Assembly: GCF_030398385.1 (NCBI RefSeq)
Contig: NZ_JAOAOQ010000017.1
Span: 1 to 64,000, forward strand
DNA: 64,000 bases
Source: Aquibium sp. ELW1220
GTDB taxonomy: Bacteria > Pseudomonadota > Alphaproteobacteria > Rhizobiales > Rhizobiaceae
Direction: 5' to 3'
In this document: piece after piece, positions 38,144 through 47,237 of the stretch
Layout of the letters: each line of letters starts with the position of its first letter
Numbering within the stretch: the stretch's first letter is position 1
The notes under the pieces: generated by a model
What the model was told of the DNA's origin: nothing
What the model saw: the letters and a program-made list of their open reading frames with translations, nothing else
Databases searched by the model: none
Program-made: the position numbers and the translations under genes

Positions 38144-40141
38144 ATGGTTACCACCTCGCGCCAGCGGCCTGAGCATGCCGCCCGGACGTCCGCAACTTCG
38201 GTCAAGGCACTGCCGGGACCGGGCGAACTCGTTCTCCCATTGCTGGCGATCGCCGCGATGCTCGCCGTCATCCTCGCCGCCGGCTCCTTCATATCCATGC
38301 CCGCGGGAGCCGACCACGTTGTCGAGCGGCAGGTCCTGGAGGATGCGTCGGCGCAGTGGGGCATCGACGACGTCGTCGGGATGGAGTTCGCGCCGATGGC
38401 GCCGGTGCTCGCCGCGAGTTACACGCCATCCGCCCACTGGATCCGCCTGCGCGTCGAGGCCCATCCGGACGGCCGGCCGCTGGTCCTGCACATCAGGCCG
38501 ACCTTTCTGGATTCGGTCGTTCTGTTCGAGCCGGACCCGGCCGGACCAGGCTGGCGCAGCCGGGTGACGGGCGATCTTCCGGCCTTCTCGGAGCGGGAGA
38601 CGGCGGCGGTGGCCCTGGCGCTGGAAATCGATCCCCCGGCGCCCGATGGGGTCTACTACCTGCGGCTGGAGACCACCAGTTCGTCGCTGTTCGGCGTGCA
38701 GGCTCTCGACTGGCACGACCTGCGCCGCGCCGAACTCGCGTCCGACGCGCTGCTCGTCGTGTTTCTCGCCATCACCTGCTGCATCCTGCTCTGGTCGATC
38801 AGCGATCTCGTCGTCCGCCCGGAGCCGATCACCGTCATCTTCGTCGCCTCCCAGATCTGCTACATGCTCTACGTGCTGGCGGTGATGGGCTACCTCGCGC
38901 CCCTGCTTCCGACGGCGTCGCCCGGGACGGTGCACGGACTGACCAACATCCTCGTCTGCCTGACTCCCGTCCTGGGGGTGATGCTGCATCGCCAGATCTT
39001 CCTGCTCTATGCCCCGGCGCGGATCGTTTCCACGGTCAGCTGGATGATGTTTGCCTGCGCGGTCGCGCTGATCATCGTGCTTTTGAGCGGACACACCCAG
39101 TTTGCGCTGCGGTCGAATTCCACCCTCATCTTCCTCAGCTCGGCCTTCTATTTCGCGATGGCGTTCTGGCCATGGAAGGAACGCGTTCCGTCGCTCCTGC
39201 TGCGAACGCTCTACGCCGTCCAGGCCATCGCCTTCGTCATGACGATCGCCCCGCTGCTCGGGATCGGCAGCCTTGGCGAATGGACGTTCCACTATCCCTA
39301 CATCCTGGTGCTGACCTACGGCGCGCAGATGTACTTCGTCATCCAGCGCCGGACCCGGGACAGGGACCTGCGCGACGGCGAGAACCGCGCGCGGCTGGAC
39401 CTGGTGAGCCAGGCCCTGGGCGCCGAGCGGCGGCAGCGCGACATCCAGGACCGCTTCACGGCCATGCTGGTGCACGAAATCCGCACCCCCCTGGCGACGA
39501 TCCGGCTGTCCGTCGACGAAAGGCGTCTCGGTCCGGAGCGATACCGCGATGTCCAGGAGGCGCTGGACGAGATCGACGCCGTGGTGGAACGCAGCAACCT
39601 GTCGAACCAGGCCGATCCGGGGGGCGCTGGTGTCCGGTTCGACCTTGCCGAGGCGCTGCGCAAGGTCGTCGCGCGCCATGCACCGTCTAACCCCGTGACG
39701 ATCGACGCGCGGATGCCCGTTGTGGTCGAGAGCGACCGGCACATGGTCGACATGGTGCTGTCGAACCTGGTCGAGAACGCCATCAAATACGCGCCGGCGG
39801 ATACGCCGATCGTCCTCACCTGCCGCAGATCCGACCGCGACGGCGTCGACGGCGTGGCGGTCACCGTCGAAAACGCGGCCGCCGCCGCGGGACGCCCCGA
39901 CCCCGCGCGCGTCTTCGACAAGTTCTACCGGGCGCCCGGCGCGCGCCAGGCTCCGGGCTCCGGGCTCGGGCTCTACGTCGTCGCCGGCGTGACCGACATG
40001 CTGTCGGGCCGCATCGCGTGCACGGTGGCGGACGATCGGGTCCGCCTCGAGTTCTGGCTGCCGCTCGTCGCCCCCGGCCGCGGTGGCCTGGGCGTGCCGG
40101 CCGGCGAGGAAGGCCTCCTGCAAGCGGACCTACGGCGCTGA
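38144..40141 (+). CDS. 7TM-DISM sensor histidine kinase
   Basis: This membrane sensor kinase has 665 residues. A first membrane helix (about 30-50) is followed by a periplasmic 7TMR-DISM-type sensor domain (about 56-198), a block of seven membrane helices (about 200-400) and a cytoplasmic HisKA domain with His444 in LVHEIRTPLATI. The HATPase domain has an N box (SNLVENAIKYA, near 540) and a G2 box (GSGLGLYVVAGV, near 604). The ATG at 38144 is chosen over a TTG at 38129. The stop overlaps the regulator start (TGATG), so both are cotranslated. The signal is unknown; such sensors often bind carbohydrates. Confidence 0.9.
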   Translation: MVTTSRQRPEHAARTSATSVKALPGPGELVLPLLAIAAMLAVILAAGSFISMPAGADHVVERQVLEDASAQWGIDDVVGMEFAPMAPVLAASYTPSAHWIRLRVEAHPDGRPLVLHIRPTFLDSVVLFEPDPAGPGWRSRVTGDLPAFSERETAAVALALEIDPPAPDGVYYLRLETTSSSLFGVQALDWHDLRRAELASDALLVVFLAITCCILLWSISDLVVRPEPITVIFVASQICYMLYVLAVMGYLAPLLPTASPGTVHGLTNILVCLTPVLGVMLHRQIFLLYAPARIVSTVSWMMFACAVALIIVLLSGHTQFALRSNSTLIFLSSAFYFAMAFWPWKERVPSLLLRTLYAVQAIAFVMTIAPLLGIGSLGEWTFHYPYILVLTYGAQMYFVIQRRTRDRDLRDGENRARLDLVSQALGAERRQRDIQDRFTAMLVHEIRTPLATIRLSVDERRLGPERYRDVQEALDEIDAVVERSNLSNQADPGGAGVRFDLAEALRKVVARHAPSNPVTIDARMPVVVESDRHMVDMVLSNLVENAIKYAPADTPIVLTCRRSDRDGVDGVAVTVENAAAAAGRPDPARVFDKFYRAPGARQAPGSGLGLYVVAGVTDMLSGRIACTVADDRVRLEFWLPLVAPGRGGLGVPAGEEGLLQADLRR

Positions 40142-40821
40142 TGGACATCGTGGTGATCGAGGACAATGACGGCCTGCGCCGCGCCATCGCGCGGTCGCTT
40201 TCGGACGTCGGCTATCGCGTCAGCGCCTTCAGCTGCGCGGAGGAATTCATCGAGGATCCGCAGTCGAACGATCCGGACATGCTCCTCATCGACGTCAACC
40301 TGCCGGGCGAGAGCGGGCTGAGCCTCACCGCCCGCATGCGCCGCCTGCAGCCGCGCATCGGTATCATCATCCTGTCTGGGCGCGGCAAGCCGGCCGACCG
40401 CCGGGACGGCTACGAGATGGGTGCCGACATCTACCTGACCAAGCCCGTGGATCCGGACGAACTGACGGCGGCCGTCGGCGCGCTCCGGCGCCGCGTCGCG
40501 GAACCAGCCGCTCCGCTGCTCGACTTCCGGATCGACCTCAAGGCACGGCAGCTGCACGGGCCGGTGCGCAAGGTTCCGCTGTCGGGAGCGGAAATGGCGG
40601 TGCTCGTGGCGCTGGCGCGTGCGCCGGATCGCAAGCTCGAGGCCTGGCAGATCGCCGAGGTGCTGGGCGGCAACGGCGCCGTGGCCAGCCGCAACACCGT
40701 CAACGTGACGATCTTCCGGATCAACCAGAAGATCAAGGAGACGGGTGCCGAGGAGCGCTGCATCCGCGCCATCCGCAACTGGGGCTACGGCCTGTCCGTT
40801 CCCCTCGGGATCGACGGCTGA
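40141..40821 (+). CDS. winged-helix response regulator
   Basis: This 226-residue two-component regulator has a receiver domain (1 to about 118) with acidic pair E7-D8, phospho-acceptor Asp51 in LLIDVNLPGESG, Ser79 and Lys101 in LTKPVD. It also has a C-terminal OmpR/PhoB-like wHTH (about 130-222) ending in IRNWGYGLSVP. The start codon overlaps the kinase stop. It lies directly upstream of the autotransporter gene on the same strand, which is the obvious candidate target. Confidence 0.92.
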   Translation: MDIVVIEDNDGLRRAIARSLSDVGYRVSAFSCAEEFIEDPQSNDPDMLLIDVNLPGESGLSLTARMRRLQPRIGIIILSGRGKPADRRDGYEMGADIYLTKPVDPDELTAAVGALRRRVAEPAAPLLDFRIDLKARQLHGPVRKVPLSGAEMAVLVALARAPDRKLEAWQIAEVLGGNGAVASRNTVNVTIFRINQKIKETGAEERCIRAIRNWGYGLSVPLGIDG

Positions 40822-40860
40822 TGCGCCGGACGGATGGCTGACCCGCACAAGCCTGACGTG

Positions 40861-40890
40861 TAATATACATTAATTTTTCGTTAGGACGAG
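40861..40890 (+). promoter_or_regulatory. AT-rich presumed promoter of the autotransporter gene
   Basis: The sequence TAATATACATTAATTTTTCG is the most AT-rich short stretch in this part of the window. It stands 39-69 bases after the regulator stop and about 85-115 bases before the autotransporter ATG. TAATAT or TACATT may serve as -10 boxes; no clear -35 box is seen, as expected for an activator-dependent promoter. Confidence 0.35.
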
Positions 40891-40974
40891 ATGGTAGCAA
40901 TCCCGCTGATTTGCTGGCCAGGTCGACGATTCCGACTGCCGCGCCGGACACGACAGCGAGGGGATATCCGGTCC

Positions 40975-43900
40975 ATGAACCGTTCAATCGAGAGCCGTCC
41001 GGCCGCGTCGCGCGGCATGATCGCGGCCACGTCCACAAGCGCCACCGCGACCGGATGGCGCTTCCGTGACAGGGCGCTCGCCACGACGTCGATGATTGCG
41101 GTGACGCTTCTGGCGGCCGGCTATTCCGGACGCGCCGAAGCGACGGAGTACCTGACCGGTACCTCGACGATCTCCAGCACCACCATCACCGGCCAGACCG
41201 CGCAGGGCAGCGACGGCAGCGGCGGCGGCGCGGGCATGGGCGGCGGCATCTTCGTCGGCAGCGGCGCCACGGTCACCATCGATTCGGTCGACTTCATCGG
41301 CAACACCGCGATCGGCGGCGACGGCGGCGTGGGCGACACGGGCGGCGGGTTGAACGGGCGCGGTGACGGCACGACGGGCGCGGACGGCGACGACGGGCGC
41401 GACGCGCCGACCGAAGCCTCTTATTTCGCCGGCAACGGCACCGGACCGAGCGGCCAGAACGGCTTCGATGGCGGCGACGGCAGCGCTGGCGCCGGTGGCG
41501 CCGGCGGCGAAGGCGGCGATGGTGCCTCGGGCGCGGCTTCGACCGTGCAGACGGTCAAGGCACTCGCCGACCAGGTCTACGCCATCTACAATTCCGGTTC
41601 GGAATCCGTCGAGGTGACGCAGCTGACAGCGCTAGCAGCGGCTTTCACTGCAGCTGCCGCGGCATCGGCCCAGCCAATGGATGCGGCGCTGACGGCACAG
41701 TTGACGGCGGCTGCAGCGGCTTTCACTGCGTTGACCACCGACAAGACCGCTGACGCGGCCGCGGCCGTGACGAAGGCGGCCGCCGAAGCCGCGTTTCTGA
41801 CCGCCATCGAGGTCACGAGCTACGCGATGGGCGTTTCCGGCGCTGGCGGCAGCGGCGCGTCCGGTGGCGCCGGCGGCGACGGCAGCTTCGGCTACGGCGG
41901 CGGCGCGGGCGGCGACGGCGGCGACGCCGGCAATGCCGTGACGATCTCCGCTTCTGCGGGCGGTTCCGGCGGCTCGGGCGGCTCGGGCGGCAGCGGCGGG
42001 TTCGGCGCCGGCGGCGGCATGGGCGGCGAGGGCGGTGAGGGTGGCGAAGACGGCTCCGAAGCCAATCACGGTCCGCATGACGGCTCGGGCGGTTCGGGCG
42101 GCGCCGCCGGCTTCGGCGGCGGCGTGGGCTCCACCGCCGACGGAACGGCGAACGGCTATGGCGGCGGCGGCGGTTCGGCCTATGGCGGCGCGATCTTCGT
42201 GCAGTCGGGCGGCACGGTCACCATCACCGGCAACGCGACCTTCGACGGCAACAGCGTCTATGGCGGATCGAGCGAAAACGGCGGCGATGCGGGCCAGGCG
42301 GCGGGCACCGACCTGTTCATGATGAAGGGCTCGACCGTCAAGCTGGACGCCGGCGACGGCAACACGATCACCTTCAACGGCACCATCGCCGACGACAGCA
42401 AGGCCAGCATCAGCGGCACCTCGATCGCCAGCGGCAACGGGGCAGGCATCGACATCCAGAGCGGCCTCGTCGTCTTCAACGGCGTCAACACCTATTCCGG
42501 CCAGACGAAGATCTCCGGCGGCGTGCTCGACGCCGACGACGGCACCGGCATCCACGAGGACAGCAACATCAACCTCGCCGGCGGCGTCCTGCAGACCAAC
42601 GGCACCTTCGACCGCCATCTCGGCACGGCGTCCGGCCGCATCCAGTGGACCGGCTCGGGCGGCTTCGCCGCGGTCGATGGCGACCTGACCGTGCGCCTGA
42701 ACAACGGCCAGACGCTGACCTGGGCCTCCGCAAGCTTCGTCACCGACGGCTCGTCGCTGCTGTTCGGCTCGGACAGCGCCGATTCCGACGTCTACTTCGA
42801 GAACGCCATCGACCTCGCCGGCGGCACGCGGACCATCATCGCCAACGGCGGGGAACTCGGCGAAAACATCGCCTATCTGGACGGCGTCCTGTCGAACGGT
42901 TCGGTGATCCTCGGCGACGGCACGACCGTCGGCACGATCACGATGACCGCCAACAACAGCTATGCCGGCACGACCGAGGTGAAGGACGGGACGACGCTCG
43001 TGCTGAAAGGCGCGGCCGACATTTCCGAATCCTCGCAGGTGACGATCGACGGCAAGCTCGACCTGTCGGGCGCCAATGGCGACCGCAGCCTGACCACGCT
43101 GGCAGGCGGCGGCGACGTCGCGCTGGGCGAAAACACGCTGGTCGTCTCCAACGGCTCGACGACCTTTTCCGGCGTCATCACCGGTAGCGGCGGCCTGACG
43201 GTCGAAGACGGCACGCAGACGCTCTCGGGGGTCAACACCTATACCGGCGACACGACGATCGATGCGGGCGCCGAACTCGTCCTGTCGGGCGACGGCAGCA
43301 TCGCGGATTCGGCCGAGGTGAAGGTCGAGGGCGAATTCGACATCGCGGCCACCACTTCCGGCGCGACGATCGTCACCCTGTCGGGTGGCGGCGACGTGAC
43401 GCTGGGCGCCCAGACCCTCGTCCTGTCGGACGCCTCGACCGAATTCTCGGGCGTCATCGCCGGCACCGGCGGCTTCACGGTCGATGGCGGCACGCAGACG
43501 CTCACGGGCACCAACACCTATTCGGGCGACACGTCGATCGCCGACGAGGCCAAGCTGGTCCTGTCGGGGGGCGGCAGCATCGAGAACTCGGCGGAGGTCA
43601 AGGTCGAGGGCGAGATCGACATCGCGGCGACCACATCCGGCGCCACGATCGTGACGCTCTCGGGCGGCGGCGACGTGACGCTTGGCGACAAGACCCTCGT
43701 CGTTTCCAACGGCTCGACCGACTTTTCGGGCGTCATCGCAGGGACGGGCGGCTTCACGGTCGACGGCGGCACGCAGACGCTGTCGGGCGTCAACACCTAT
43801 ACCGGCGGGACCAACGTCGCCACGGGCGCCAAGCTGGTGCTCGACGGCGAAGGCAGCATCGAGGCGTCCGCGGTGGTGACCGTCGACGGCGAGCTCGACA

Positions 43901-46260
43901 TCGCCGGCAACGATACCGACGCCTCGATCGTGACGCTGGCCGGCGGCGGCACCGTGACGCTCGGTGCCAACGACCTGATCCTCACGGACGCGTCGACAAC
44001 CTTCTCCGGCGTCATTTCCGGCAATGGCGGGCTGACCGTGGCTGGCGGCTCGCAGACGCTGACCGGCGTCAGCGTCTATACCGGCGCGACGAGCGTCGAG
44101 GAGGGCACGACGCTGTTCATCGCCGACGGCGGCTCGATCGCCCTCTCCTCGTCCGTCGACGTGGCGGGCACCTTCGACATCGCCTCGGCGCTGGCCGGCA
44201 TCGACATCGTCACGCTGTCGGGCGACGGCACGGTGGAACTGGGTGCGAACCGCCTGAAGCTCACCAATGCCTCGACCACCTTCTCGGGTGCCATCAACGG
44301 CTCGGGCGGCTTCGAAGTGGCCGGCGGCAGCCTGACGCTCGGCGAGGTCGCCTCCCAGACCGGACTGATCGCGTCGAGCGGCGGCACGATCGTGGTGGAC
44401 GGCGGCTCGGTCGCCGGCGGCGCCAACCTGTCGGCGCTCTCGGTGGTCAATGGCGGCTCGATCACGACCACCGGCACCAGCCTTTCGACCGACAAGTCGC
44501 TGGCCTATGCCTATTTCGACGAGAGCGGCGGCATCGCCAACATCACGCTGGGATCTGGCACGACCATCACCGGCAATGACGGCACGCTGCTGCTCGTGGA
44601 GCGCGACGGCGCCGGATCCGACGGCATCGTCAATTTCGTCATCGACAGCGAGACGGTGGTGGTCGGCAACATCTTCGACACCGGCACCAAGACCGGGTCT
44701 GGCGCGACCACGGTGACGGTGTCGGCGGGCACCAGCTGGTCGGGCCTCGTCAACGGCGCCGGCTTCTACATCGAGGAGGGCGCGGACGCCGACTTCGCCG
44801 ACGGCTCGACCATCGTCGGCGGCCTGACGGCCGAAGCCGGCTCGACCGTGCTCGGCGGAACGCTGGGCGGCCAGCTCCAGGTGACGGGCGACGCCGTGAT
44901 CAACAACGGCACCATCACCGGCAACATCTTCATCATCGGCGATCTCGCGTTCAGCGGCCATCTGTCGCCCGGCTACTCGCCGGGCGTGGTCACCGTCAGC
45001 GGTAATCTGGACCTCGACACCGCCGATTCGCTGTTCGAGATCGTCTACGGCCAGGGAACCTACGTGGCCGCCTACGACTACGACCAGACCAACATCGGCG
45101 GCGATGCGACCGGCTCCCTGGCGGTCACGCTGGCGCGCTACAATTCCGACCGCGGCGACGCGCTCGGCGACCTGAGCCAGATCGAGCTGATCCGGATCGG
45201 CGGCAGCGATGCAGATGCCGACATCTACCGTGCCGAAAGGTTCACGCAGAACGGCCACGAGATCGTGCTGACCCGCACCGTTCGCGCGGCGGATTCGGTG
45301 GCCACGGTCGAAGGCACGGGCGGCTGGACAGAAGAGCAGCTGTTCGGCGCGGGCGACGTGATCGTCTACGGCGTCGGTTCGATCATCCAGGACGAGACCT
45401 ACGGCCTGTCGGTGCTGGAGAGCAGCATCCGCAAGGCCTCGCTGGAAATCCTGGGGAGCAAGGTGGATCGCCGCGGCCTCGGCACCAGCGAAGACATGCA
45501 GACGTCCTTCATGCGCGCCGGCGGCAGCAGCACCGAGATCGAGGACGCCACCTCGCATACGCAGCAGACCTATTTCACGCAGTTCGGCAGCGACGTGATC
45601 GGCAGCGGCAATTTCCGCGCCGGCTTCCTCGCCTCCTACGGCAGGTCGACCAGCGACGTCACCACGGAGACCGGCACGGCCGACCTCAGCGGCAACCTCT
45701 ATGCCGCCGGCATCACCGCCAACTGGTCGAACGAGCGGGCCTATCTCGACGCGGTCGCCCAGTATGGCGCGAGCGACTGGACGTTCAACCCGACGGCCGC
45801 GAGCGCCACCACGCTCGACGCCCAGACGGCGACGGTGGTGGTCGAGGCCGGCGTGACGTTCGGCAGCGAGACCTTGCGCATCACGCCCTGGGGCCAGTTC
45901 GCCTACCAGAACACGACGGTGAGCGACCTGTCGAGCAACTGGGTCGACGACGTCCAGTTCGGCACGGGCGACGCGATGAGCGTGCGCGGCGGCCTGCGCG
46001 CCGAGGGCCATTTCGAGGGCGTGTCGACCTTTGCCGACTTCGCCGTGGCGCACGACCTGACCGCCGACGAGACGGTGACGGTCGACAATTTCGCCTACAC
46101 CACGGGCACCGGCGGAACCGCACTCGAACTGGCGCTCGGCATCGAGACCGCCCTCAACGACAATGTCAGCCTGTCGTCGAGCTTCTCGGGCCGCTATGGC
46201 GTGCAGGAGATCGACCTCACCGGCTACCAGGGCCAGGCGCGCCTTACCGTCGCCTGGTGA
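40975..46260 (+). CDS. type V autotransporter with PATR repeats
   Basis: This large surface protein has 1,761 residues. A long signal peptide (1-56, cleavage after GRAEA) precedes a Gly-rich passenger (about 80-185), an Ala-rich helical insert (about 185-283), a second Gly-rich part (287-450) and autotransporter-associated beta-strand (PATR) repeats. Five of the repeats are exactly 93 residues long (42960-44354). After the GHLSPGYSPGVVTVSG linker near 1325 come an autochaperone-like region and a C-terminal barrel (about 1490-1761) ending in Trp. ATG 40975 has GAGGGG 11 bases upstream; ATG 40891 is an alternative start. The function, adhesion or aggregation, is inferred. Confidence 0.92.
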   Translation: MNRSIESRPAASRGMIAATSTSATATGWRFRDRALATTSMIAVTLLAAGYSGRAEATEYLTGTSTISSTTITGQTAQGSDGSGGGAGMGGGIFVGSGATVTIDSVDFIGNTAIGGDGGVGDTGGGLNGRGDGTTGADGDDGRDAPTEASYFAGNGTGPSGQNGFDGGDGSAGAGGAGGEGGDGASGAASTVQTVKALADQVYAIYNSGSESVEVTQLTALAAAFTAAAAASAQPMDAALTAQLTAAAAAFTALTTDKTADAAAAVTKAAAEAAFLTAIEVTSYAMGVSGAGGSGASGGAGGDGSFGYGGGAGGDGGDAGNAVTISASAGGSGGSGGSGGSGGFGAGGGMGGEGGEGGEDGSEANHGPHDGSGGSGGAAGFGGGVGSTADGTANGYGGGGGSAYGGAIFVQSGGTVTITGNATFDGNSVYGGSSENGGDAGQAAGTDLFMMKGSTVKLDAGDGNTITFNGTIADDSKASISGTSIASGNGAGIDIQSGLVVFNGVNTYSGQTKISGGVLDADDGTGIHEDSNINLAGGVLQTNGTFDRHLGTASGRIQWTGSGGFAAVDGDLTVRLNNGQTLTWASASFVTDGSSLLFGSDSADSDVYFENAIDLAGGTRTIIANGGELGENIAYLDGVLSNGSVILGDGTTVGTITMTANNSYAGTTEVKDGTTLVLKGAADISESSQVTIDGKLDLSGANGDRSLTTLAGGGDVALGENTLVVSNGSTTFSGVITGSGGLTVEDGTQTLSGVNTYTGDTTIDAGAELVLSGDGSIADSAEVKVEGEFDIAATTSGATIVTLSGGGDVTLGAQTLVLSDASTEFSGVIAGTGGFTVDGGTQTLTGTNTYSGDTSIADEAKLVLSGGGSIENSAEVKVEGEIDIAATTSGATIVTLSGGGDVTLGDKTLVVSNGSTDFSGVIAGTGGFTVDGGTQTLSGVNTYTGGTNVATGAKLVLDGEGSIEASAVVTVDGELDIAGNDTDASIVTLAGGGTVTLGANDLILTDASTTFSGVISGNGGLTVAGGSQTLTGVSVYTGATSVEEGTTLFIADGGSIALSSSVDVAGTFDIASALAGIDIVTLSGDGTVELGANRLKLTNASTTFSGAINGSGGFEVAGGSLTLGEVASQTGLIASSGGTIVVDGGSVAGGANLSALSVVNGGSITTTGTSLSTDKSLAYAYFDESGGIANITLGSGTTITGNDGTLLLVERDGAGSDGIVNFVIDSETVVVGNIFDTGTKTGSGATTVTVSAGTSWSGLVNGAGFYIEEGADADFADGSTIVGGLTAEAGSTVLGGTLGGQLQVTGDAVINNGTITGNIFIIGDLAFSGHLSPGYSPGVVTVSGNLDLDTADSLFEIVYGQGTYVAAYDYDQTNIGGDATGSLAVTLARYNSDRGDALGDLSQIELIRIGGSDADADIYRAERFTQNGHEIVLTRTVRAADSVATVEGTGGWTEEQLFGAGDVIVYGVGSIIQDETYGLSVLESSIRKASLEILGSKVDRRGLGTSEDMQTSFMRAGGSSTEIEDATSHTQQTYFTQFGSDVIGSGNFRAGFLASYGRSTSDVTTETGTADLSGNLYAAGITANWSNERAYLDAVAQYGASDWTFNPTAASATTLDAQTATVVVEAGVTFGSETLRITPWGQFAYQNTTVSDLSSNWVDDVQFGTGDAMSVRGGLRAEGHFEGVSTFADFAVAHDLTADETVTVDNFAYTTGTGGTALELALGIETALNDNVSLSSSFSGRYGVQEIDLTGYQGQARLTVAW
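42960..44354 (+). repeat. five tandem 279-bp repeats in the autotransporter passenger
   Basis: Five consecutive units of 279 bases (93 codons) start at about 42960, 43239, 43518, 43797 and 44076. Each begins with YxGxT and contains a TLxGGGxVxLG strand, an FSGVIxGxGG strand and a final GxQTLxGVN strand. Units 2 and 3 share nearly all residues in their middle (SAEVKVEGE, then DIAATTSGATIVTLSGGG) but differ at many synonymous sites. Unit 5 is the most diverged. Confidence 0.9.
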
Positions 46261-46425
46261 AGGCGGCGGGTCGGGGCGGCTGCTCCGGTCGGGCGGAAGA
46301 AGACAAGACGGAACGTGGCCGTCCGCGCGGTATCAGGGAATCGCGCGGGTCCGGGGAATCGACGGGAATGCCGTGATGGTGGGCGTGGCAGCGCCTGCGT
46401 GCCGGACCTCGACCGACATCAGACG

Positions 46426-46815
46426 CTAAGGCTTCGAGCCGGATGGAGTTCCGCCCCATTCCTGGTCATCGTGACGTGCGGACGTCACGCGGTGCCCTGG
46501 TTCCATCCGGTCATGCAGGAGGCGCAGAACGACGACATCGGATCCTCGTCCGTCCTCCGGCGGCAGATAGTAGACGCAGTGTGATCCAGCCCCTCTGCGC
46601 CGTGCGACCGCATACAGCCGAAGCGAACGCACCCCTGGACCGATGTCCGCGCGCGCCGATGTGCCCGGGCCCCGCGGATCCGCGGCGAGCCGCTGGAGAG
46701 CCTGACCGATCAAATCCGTATAGGCCCGGAACTGGCGCGGCCCGAACAGCTGCAGGTTGTCCTCGAGAATGCGCTCGATGTCGTGGTCGACGGCTCCGGT
46801 GAGCCGAAGGCTCAC
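46426..46815 (-). CDS. parE: ParE family toxin
   Basis: This 129-residue RelE/ParE-fold toxin has the usual pattern: an N-terminal two-helix hairpin (DIERILEDNLQLFG to AALQRLAAD-like QALQRLAADP), RSLRLYAVARRR and the final strand DVVVLRLLHDRMEPGHRV. The family normally ends there, so the last 17 residues are an extension. ParE toxins poison DNA gyrase. Its start overlaps the parD stop by four bases (ATGA), the normal antitoxin-first operon. Confidence 0.88.
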   Translation of the reverse strand: MSLRLTGAVDHDIERILEDNLQLFGPRQFRAYTDLIGQALQRLAADPRGPGTSARADIGPGVRSLRLYAVARRRGAGSHCVYYLPPEDGRGSDVVVLRLLHDRMEPGHRVTSARHDDQEWGGTPSGSKP

Positions 46816-47078
46816 TTCCGATCCGCCTTCTTCACCACGCTCCCGGCGATTTCTTCCAGCGATCGATCGGAGAAGCGTTGCGCGCGGGCCTGCTCGAGGC
46901 CGCTCCCGACCTCGCGCCGAAGAATGACGGCCTTCTCATGCTCTACCGCACGCTCGTCACGCAAGAGACGGAGCGCCTCGCGCACGACTTCGCTGGAAGA
47001 GCTGTATCCTCCGCTCGCAACCATCTCCTCCACGAATCCGACCATCGGGGCGGGCAGGCTGACGTTCATTGTCGCCAT
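46812..47078 (-). CDS. parD: ParD family antitoxin
   Basis: This 88-residue antitoxin has an N-terminal ribbon-helix-helix domain (MNVSLPAPMVGFVEEMV, then GYSSSSEVVREALRLL) that binds its own operator, and a charged C-terminal part that wraps ParE. Two adjacent ATG codons exist (47081, 47078); GGAG is seven bases before the second, which I chose. It lies between the autotransporter and moeA and is cotranscribed with parE. Confidence 0.9.
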   Translation of the reverse strand: MATMNVSLPAPMVGFVEEMVASGGYSSSSEVVREALRLLRDERAVEHEKAVILRREVGSGLEQARAQRFSDRSLEEIAGSVVKKADRK

Positions 47079-47100
47079 CATGGATCTCCAATTCTTCGAA

Positions 47101-47129
47101 TGGTCAGGGATTTGGCAAAAAACTGTCAA
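47101..47129 (-). promoter_or_regulatory. possible parDE promoter
   Basis: On the minus strand a perfect -35 box TTGACA (47129-47124) is followed 17 bases later by TGACCA (47106-47101), a poor -10 box, 23 bases before the parD start. The TTCGAA palindrome just downstream may belong to a ParD operator. Confidence 0.35.
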
Positions 47130-47237
47130 TCCTTTCCCGATGGCCTTCGCAGGGACGAGCATTCCGTCGCCGAACCGTCGTCGCCGACCGTTTCCCCCAT
47201 CAGAAAAGGGAGGACGCGCCGCCTTTGCCGACGACCG

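Noticed and set aside
41632-46053. Open frame of 1,473 codons on the minus strand opposite the autotransporter
   Set aside because: It has no ribosome binding site, its composition is a mirror of the Gly/Thr/Asp-rich sense frame, and the sense frame has signal peptide, PATR and barrel domains.
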